Origin: Paludibacteraceae bacterium
Lineage (GTDB): Bacteria > Bacteroidota > Bacteroidia > Bacteroidales > Paludibacteraceae
Direction: 5' to 3'
Length of the DNA: 64,000 bases
Assembly: GCA_024399495.1 (NCBI GenBank)
Contig: JAKSNY010000002.1
Location: forward strand, 62,001-126,000
Numbering within the stretch: position 1 is the stretch's first letter; the number at the start of each line of letters is the position of its first letter. A program made the position numbers and the translations under genes. Below, one piece after another: positions 59,115-64,000 of this stretch. The notes beneath the pieces are model-generated. The model saw nothing but the letters and a program-made list of their open reading frames with translations, did no database searches and had not been told where the DNA came from.

Positions 59115-61835
59115 ATGGATTCTAAAAAACGTGTTTACACCTTTGGTAACGGAAAGGCTGAAGGTAACGCTAAAATGCGTGAGCAACTTGGTGGAAAGGG
59201 AGCAAACTGTGCTGAAATGAACTTGATTGGTGTTCCTGTTCCTCCTGGTTTCACTATCACAACAGATGTTTGTAATGAGTATTATGAGGTAGGTCAAGAG
59301 AAAATCGTAAAGATTTTGGAGAATGACGTACTTGCTGCAGTAAAGCACATCGAGGGGCTGATGAACAGCAAATTCGGTGATGCCGCCAACCCACTTCTTG
59401 TATCAGTGCGTTCAGGTGCTCGTGCGTCAATGCCTGGTATGATGGATACAATTCTTAACCTTGGTCTTAATGATACGGTTGCCGCAGGTATGGTTAAGAA
59501 GACAAACAATCCACACTTTGTATATGACTCTTATCGTAGGTTTGTACAAATGTACGGCGATGTTGTACTTGGTATGAAACCTGTAAATAAGACAGACATT
59601 GACCCGTTTGAGGCTATAATTGAGAAGGTTAAGAAAGAGCAGGGAGTTGTTCTTGATAAAGACCTTTCAGTAGAGTCTCTACAGAAACTTGTAAAATTAT
59701 TTAAGGAGGCTATAAAGGCTCAGACAGGCTCTGATTTTCCAGAAGACCCAATTGAGCAACTTTGGGGTGCCATCTGTGCCGTATTCCGCAGCTGGATGAA
59801 TGAGCGTGCCATACTTTACAGAAAGATGGAGGGTATTCCTGATGAGTGGGGTACAGCAGTGTCTGTTATGGCAATGGTATTTGGTAATATGGGTGACACA
59901 TCTGCTACAGGTGTATGTTTCAGCCGTAACGCCGCAACAGGTGAGAATCTCTTTAACGGTGAGTATCTTGTAAACGCACAAGGCGAGGACGTGGTTGCAG
60001 GTATCCGTACACCACAACAAATCACACTTGAAGGCAGCCGCCGTTGGGCTAAATTGGCTGGTATCAGTGAGGAAGACCGTAAAACCAAATATCCTTCAAT
60101 GGAAGAGTCAATGCCTGAGATTTACAAGCAATTGAACGACATTCAAAATAAACTTGAGAACCACTATCGTGATATGCAGGATATGGAGTTTACCGTACAA
60201 GAGGGTAAACTTTGGTTCTTGCAGACACGTAACGGTAAGCGTACCGGTGCCGCTATGGTTAAAATCGCTATGGATTTGGTACGTGAGGGTCTTATTGATG
60301 AGAAGACAGCAGTTCTACGCTGTGAGCCTCAGAAACTTGATGAACTTCTTCACCCTGTATTTGATAAGGATGCACTTAAGAATGCAAAAGTGCTTACACA
60401 AGGACTTCCTGCTTCTCCAGGTGCCGCTTGCGGTCAGATAGTGTTCCACGCTGATGATGCTCAGGCTTGGCATAAAGATGGCAAGAAGGTTATTATGGTA
60501 CGTATAGAGACATCACCAGAGGACCTTGCAGGTATGAACGCCGCAGAGGGCATCTTAACGGCACGTGGCGGTATGACATCGCATGCTGCAGTAGTTGCAC
60601 GTGGTATGGGTAAGTGCTGCGTTTCAGGTGCAGGAGCATTACAAATAGATTACGCTAAAGAGACAGTTACTGTAGGTGATACAATTCTTCGTCAAGGCGA
60701 TTATATTTCACTTAACGGTTCTACAGGTCAAGTGTTTGCAGGTAAGATTGCAACTAAAGAGGCTGAACTTAGCGGTGATTTCAAGGCTCTTATGGATTTG
60801 TGTGACAAATATACAAAAATGCAGGTAAGAACTAACGCCGATACACCGCACGATGCACAAGTTGCACGTCAGTTTGGTGCTAAGGGTATAGGTCTTACAC
60901 GTACAGAGCACATGTTCTTTGAGGGAACCAAGATTAAGGCTATCCGTGAGATGATTCTTTCTGAGACTCCTGAAGGACGTGAGAAGGCTCTTGCCAAACT
61001 GCTTCCATATCAGAAGGCTGACTTTAAGGGCATTCTTGATGCTATGGACGGATTGCAGGTTAATATCCGTCTGCTTGACCCACCTCTACATGAGTTTGTT
61101 CCTCACGATGAGAAAGGTCAGGAGGAGATGGCTAAGGAGATGGGCGTAAGCGTTGAGGCTATCCAAGCCCGTGTTGCTTCTCTTGCAGAGAATAACCCGA
61201 TGTTAGGTCACCGTGGCTGCCGTCTTGGTATAACATTCCCTGAAATTACAGCAATGCAGACACGTGCTATCATCAGTGCCGCTTGTGAGCTTAAGAAAGA
61301 GGGTAAGAACCCAAGACCAGAGATTATGGTTCCACTTGTAGGTATTCTTTATGAGTTCAAACAGCAGAAGGAGATTATAGAGAAGGTAGCCGCTCAAGTA
61401 TTTGAAGAGTACGGCGTTAAGGTTGATATTGAGATAGGTACAATGATTGAGATTCCACGTGCCGCCCTTACAGCAGACCGTATTGCTACAGAGGCTCAGT
61501 ACTTCTCATTTGGTACCAATGACCTTACACAGATGACATTCGGTTACAGCCGTGACGATATTGCTTCATTCCTTCCTGTATATCTTGACAAGAAGATTCT
61601 TAAGGTTGACCCATTCCAAGTTCTTGACCAGCACGGAGTAGGACAACTTATTAAGATGGCTTGTGAGAAGGGTAAGGCTATACGTCCTAACCTACGTACA
61701 GGTATCTGCGGTGAGCATGGTGGTGAGCCATCATCAGTTAAGTTCTGTGCAAGCATAGGTATGGATTATGCAAGTTGCTCTCCATTCCGCGTGCCAATTG
61801 CAAGACTTGCCGCAGCACAAGCCGCTCTTGAATAA
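59115..61835 (+). CDS. ppdK: Pyruvate, phosphate dikinase
   Basis: Interconverts pyruvate, ATP and Pi with PEP, AMP and PPi. The 906-residue enzyme has the N-terminal ATP-grasp domain (LGGKGANCAEM; SVRSGARASMPGMMDTILNLG), the swivelling phosphohistidine domain (GGMTSHAAVVARGMGKCCV, His490) and the C-terminal PEP/pyruvate barrel (RTEHMFF, LGHRGCRLG, GICGEHGGEPSSV with Cys865). Strong codon bias and its own promoter and terminator suit high expression. No regulatory DUF299 kinase is adjacent. Confidence 0.96.
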   Translation: MDSKKRVYTFGNGKAEGNAKMREQLGGKGANCAEMNLIGVPVPPGFTITTDVCNEYYEVGQEKIVKILENDVLAAVKHIEGLMNSKFGDAANPLLVSVRSGARASMPGMMDTILNLGLNDTVAAGMVKKTNNPHFVYDSYRRFVQMYGDVVLGMKPVNKTDIDPFEAIIEKVKKEQGVVLDKDLSVESLQKLVKLFKEAIKAQTGSDFPEDPIEQLWGAICAVFRSWMNERAILYRKMEGIPDEWGTAVSVMAMVFGNMGDTSATGVCFSRNAATGENLFNGEYLVNAQGEDVVAGIRTPQQITLEGSRRWAKLAGISEEDRKTKYPSMEESMPEIYKQLNDIQNKLENHYRDMQDMEFTVQEGKLWFLQTRNGKRTGAAMVKIAMDLVREGLIDEKTAVLRCEPQKLDELLHPVFDKDALKNAKVLTQGLPASPGAACGQIVFHADDAQAWHKDGKKVIMVRIETSPEDLAGMNAAEGILTARGGMTSHAAVVARGMGKCCVSGAGALQIDYAKETVTVGDTILRQGDYISLNGSTGQVFAGKIATKEAELSGDFKALMDLCDKYTKMQVRTNADTPHDAQVARQFGAKGIGLTRTEHMFFEGTKIKAIREMILSETPEGREKALAKLLPYQKADFKGILDAMDGLQVNIRLLDPPLHEFVPHDEKGQEEMAKEMGVSVEAIQARVASLAENNPMLGHRGCRLGITFPEITAMQTRAIISAACELKKEGKNPRPEIMVPLVGILYEFKQQKEIIEKVAAQVFEEYGVKVDIEIGTMIEIPRAALTADRIATEAQYFSFGTNDLTQMTFGYSRDDIASFLPVYLDKKILKVDPFQVLDQHGVGQLIKMACEKGKAIRPNLRTGICGEHGGEPSSVKFCASIGMDYASCSPFRVPIARLAAAQAALE

Positions 61836-61861
61836 TTTGATTTGTCAAATTCCATAAATAA

Positions 61862-61896
61862 AAATCCTGACTTCTTTTGAGGTCAGGATTTTTTTT
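61862..61896 (+). terminator. Intrinsic terminator after ppdK
   Basis: AATCCTGAC / GTCAGGATT stem (61863-61871, 61882-61890) followed by a run of eight T, with A's on the other side so it can also act on the convergent gene. Confidence 0.88.
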
Positions 61897-61911
61897 GTAT
61901 ATGTTTGGAGT

Positions 61912-62826
61912 TTATTTCTTTTTAGGCACGGGCAGGAAGAATGTGTCATTTCTGTCCGCCATACGCATCTTTCCATTGTTTTTACCAGGATTATCAATAT
62001 AATCTTTTCTGCAATAATATAGTGACGTGGGGGATGTGAAAGGCAATCCGCAATATCCTTTCTTAAAATATGCTATTACCACATCATAATCTGTGTCACG
62101 ACCTGCTGTTTTGGAATCAAAAAACCAAAATGCATCAGACGCTGTAGAGGCAGACCATACACCCGCCTTAATACAAAACTGACCTTGTTTTTTTTGATTG
62201 TTGGCGTATGTAATATCCTTGCGCCTATCTGAATCTCTAGTTATCCATTTACTATTAAAAATACCTCTTGTAAAGAAATGTTTTTCTTTAGGAAGTTTAG
62301 GGTTTGGACCTGAAAACAAATTAGATAACTTATCTGAACTTACGTCGCCAAAATTAATACCCTCATTGTCTCTCAAGTTATCGGTGAGCCATTGCTCTAT
62401 ACCTGTTACGGCTCCTGCTGTATAAAGATTATAGACAATGGAATATTCTGTACCATTGGGTGTGTATTTATGAACATACTCTACCAATTGCTTAAAATAT
62501 TTTTCTGTTTTAACATCAATCCACAAAAGGCAGAATCTTGGGTCATTCAACGACTCTTGTGCAAGATATTTTTTTAGTGTCATCACATTGCCTGTGCAGT
62601 CCTGTTCTTTATAATATTTATCGTGCCCCACACACCAGTGAGAGCCTTTCACGTCATCTTTGGTTTTTACATCAATTTCCACACCATTGGCTCCATCGTT
62701 AAGAGCGGCTGCAAGAGAGTATGGCCAATTGGCTCCGTGACCGATAAGCCAAATCGGACGCTGAGCACTGACACTGATAGCTACAGTAATACCTATAATC
62801 GCTAAATAAATTTTTAATGTTTTCAT
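61912..62826 (-). CDS. Secreted GDPD/SMase D-like phospholipase
   Basis: A 304-residue exported protein (signal peptide MKTLKIYLAIIGITVAISVSAQ). The pattern IGHGANWPYSL (His30), DGANGVEIDVKTKDD (Glu50, Asp52) and CVGHDKYYKEQDC (His68, with Cys65 and Cys77) matches the catalytic His-Glu-Asp-His set and disulfide loop of the sphingomyelinase D/phospholipase D branch of GDPD-like barrels. The start at 62826 is preferred; the longer frame to 62895 overlaps the upstream lipoprotein gene and destroys the signal peptide. Substrate unknown. Confidence 0.72.
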   Translation of the reverse strand: MKTLKIYLAIIGITVAISVSAQRPIWLIGHGANWPYSLAAALNDGANGVEIDVKTKDDVKGSHWCVGHDKYYKEQDCTGNVMTLKKYLAQESLNDPRFCLLWIDVKTEKYFKQLVEYVHKYTPNGTEYSIVYNLYTAGAVTGIEQWLTDNLRDNEGINFGDVSSDKLSNLFSGPNPKLPKEKHFFTRGIFNSKWITRDSDRRKDITYANNQKKQGQFCIKAGVWSASTASDAFWFFDSKTAGRDTDYDVVIAYFKKGYCGLPFTSPTSLYYCRKDYIDNPGKNNGKMRMADRNDTFFLPVPKKK

Positions 62827-62854
62827 TTTTTTAAATTTTATTTTTTTATTTTTT

Positions 62855-63268
62855 TTATTGCCTTGTAAATTCCCACGTATCCGACTCATCATCATCGTAA
62901 ATGAATGTCAGCTTGTTTCCTGATACCGTATGCTTTACGCAATCATAATCTGATTCATCCTCCTTACCATCACCGTCTTCGTCATAGTATTTAAAACAGA
63001 ATGAATCTCCGTTTGTTTTCCAAAGCAGATCTATTATAATTTTAGTTGGTTCATCACTTGAATAGAAACTGTATTTCATAGTTCCATTTTCATTGATAAT
63101 GATATCAGTTGTAACGGTTACATCTAAACCTGCTATGGTTTCGTTGTGCCATGAACCTACTATATCTGATGGTGAATCGTTGTTTGAACTTTTTTTACAG
63201 CCGACACAAATAGTAGTCAGACAAATTGTTGCAATTAACACCACTGATAAAAATTTAACCTTTTTCAT
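62855..63268 (-). CDS. Lipoprotein with lipocalin-like domain
   Basis: A 137-residue lipoprotein: signal peptide with lipobox TICVGC (Cys24), linker KKSSNNDSPSD, then IVGSWHNETIAG...NENGTMKYSFYS...DTWEFTRQ, the pattern of lipocalin-like/DUF-type beta-barrel lipoproteins of Bacteroidota. Function unknown. It is 28 nt upstream of the phospholipase-like gene and probably co-transcribed with it. Confidence 0.72.
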   Translation of the reverse strand: MKKVKFLSVVLIATICLTTICVGCKKSSNNDSPSDIVGSWHNETIAGLDVTVTTDIIINENGTMKYSFYSSDEPTKIIIDLLWKTNGDSFCFKYYDEDGDGKEDESDYDCVKHTVSGNKLTFIYDDDESDTWEFTRQ

Positions 63269-63301
63269 TGTATAATAATGTTATAAAAATAATATATGTT
63301 G

Positions 63302-64000
63302 TTATTTTTTATTCTGTACGCAACGTACATTCTGTCCGTAGTATTTAATAAAATCTAATTCGTAGTCGTTTAACGAATTATAATTATAACTGATACTGCG
63401 ACCATACGCAACATCGTCAATGCTCTCGTTAGCAGTTGCAGTCCAGAATGCGGCAGTGACACCTATATTAAGAATGTTTTTCCCATTGGAATAACCACCA
63501 GGCAAAGCGGAAAAAGCAAATCCGTTAGAACCATTTCCATTATTATACCAACCTGATTTTGTTTTCAAGAGTTTCCCTGCCATATTGACGATTATGGATA
63601 TCTTTGGTTCTATGTATTTTTTTAGTGTCTGCCATTCGTTTACAGTTGGAATATGCCATCCGTCAGGACAAATGCCTTGTCGGTCGCCAGTAAATTCTGA
63701 AGTTTGATTTTTCCCATTTTCCAAACCTACTGCCGCCGCCCAATTGTAAAGATAGCCAAGTGATTTGATTTGTGTGCTTGTCAAGTTGGAACCATGTTGT
63801 GTACTATACATATCCCAGTTGGCTTTATTAGTTGCATCTGTGTAGTACGGTGTAAAAACCGCATTCTCTGATGTTGGAATGGTGTTGTCTTCAAGCCAAG
63901 ACGCACTGTAAGCCTCAGAACCCTGAGCATATTTGTTACATCTCATATTTTCTGCCATCCAGTTCTGTTCTCCTATTTTTACCACAGGATATGTGTTTCC
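63302..64000 (-). CDS. FISUMP-domain protein (partial, 5' end outside window)
   Basis: An open frame that runs through the right edge; the visible 3' part encodes about 233 residues. GNTYPVVKIGEQNWMAENMR, GYLYNWAAAVG, GICPDGWHIPTVNEWQTL, SGFSALPGG-like GFAFSALPGGYSNG, FWTATANES and a final QNVRCVQN define the Fibrobacter succinogenes major paralogous (FISUMP) domain, a secreted domain common in rumen and gut Bacteroidota. The N-terminal signal and any other domains are outside. Function unknown. Confidence 0.85.
   Translation of the reverse strand, partial: GNTYPVVKIGEQNWMAENMRCNKYAQGSEAYSASWLEDNTIPTSENAVFTPYYTDATNKANWDMYSTQHGSNLTSTQIKSLGYLYNWAAAVGLENGKNQTSEFTGDRQGICPDGWHIPTVNEWQTLKKYIEPKISIIVNMAGKLLKTKSGWYNNGNGSNGFAFSALPGGYSNGKNILNIGVTAAFWTATANESIDDVAYGRSISYNYNSLNDYELDFIKYYGQNVRCVQNKK

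Overview
The window is a chromosomal segment of a Bacteroidales-type bacterium (phylum Bacteroidota); genus cannot be fixed from sequence. Grounds: at least twenty promoters with the Bacteroidota -7 box TAnnTTTG and no E. coli-like -10 boxes; tRNA genes lacking an encoded CCA; a tmRNA tag GETSYALAA of the Bacteroides/Porphyromonas kind; lipoproteins with Bacteroidota lipoboxes; and markers such as LL-diaminopimelate aminotransferase, AsnA, queC-queF, YkvM-type QueF, GH3-like adenylases, FISUMP and DUF349 proteins.

Layout. 1-34.7 kb is mostly core metabolism: dapL (cut by the left edge), fabD, rarA, gap, tRNA-Gln, carB, a secreted carbohydrate-binding-like protein, an HprK-like kinase with a Sec11-like peptidase, a ROK kinase, tRNA-Arg, asnA, a long minus-strand block (paaK, Na+/solute symporter, aminotransferase, ACT protein, thrA, FKBP lipoprotein, small lipoprotein, glmM), DUF349 protein, pseudouridine synthase, queC, queF, a GH3/HAD/acyltransferase operon, tRNA-Ser, a deacetylase-like protein, a glycosyltransferase and murB.

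34.7-48.0 kb is a defence island. A Schlafen-like AlbA_2 protein is divergent from a WYL regulator. Then follows a tightly packed operon: hsdR, TIR protein, small three-TM membrane protein, two ThsB-like TIR proteins, hsdS, a PrrC-type anticodon nuclease, hsdM. A DUF2130 predicted nuclease with its own promoter closes it. This combines a type I restriction-modification system, its PrrC suicide guard and a Thoeris-like TIR plus membrane-protein cassette lacking any recognisable ThsA. The hsdR and DUF2130 promoters carry the same 17-bp palindrome exactly 10 nt upstream of the -7 box, a candidate operator for the WYL protein. The island ends at the 3' end of the tmRNA gene, a classic integration hotspot, but no integrase is visible.

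48.3-64 kb is again core: tmRNA, a Wzz-like membrane protein, a LysM glucosaminidase, cdd-lptF-ribBA, rny, zapA with a coiled-coil partner, rplS, recF, a DciA-like gene, yggS, ppdK, then secreted or lipoprotein genes including a phospholipase D/SMase D-like enzyme and a FISUMP protein cut by the right edge.

Intergenic DNA is rich in short repeats: heptamer tandem repeats in opposed orientation, a modular GAGCCGTAGGCGA family, an ATGTATG microsatellite and two MITE-like elements with terminal inverted repeats. One heptamer cassette lies in frame inside a FKBP gene, and one modular repeat type seems to supply the start-codon context of queC and yggS.
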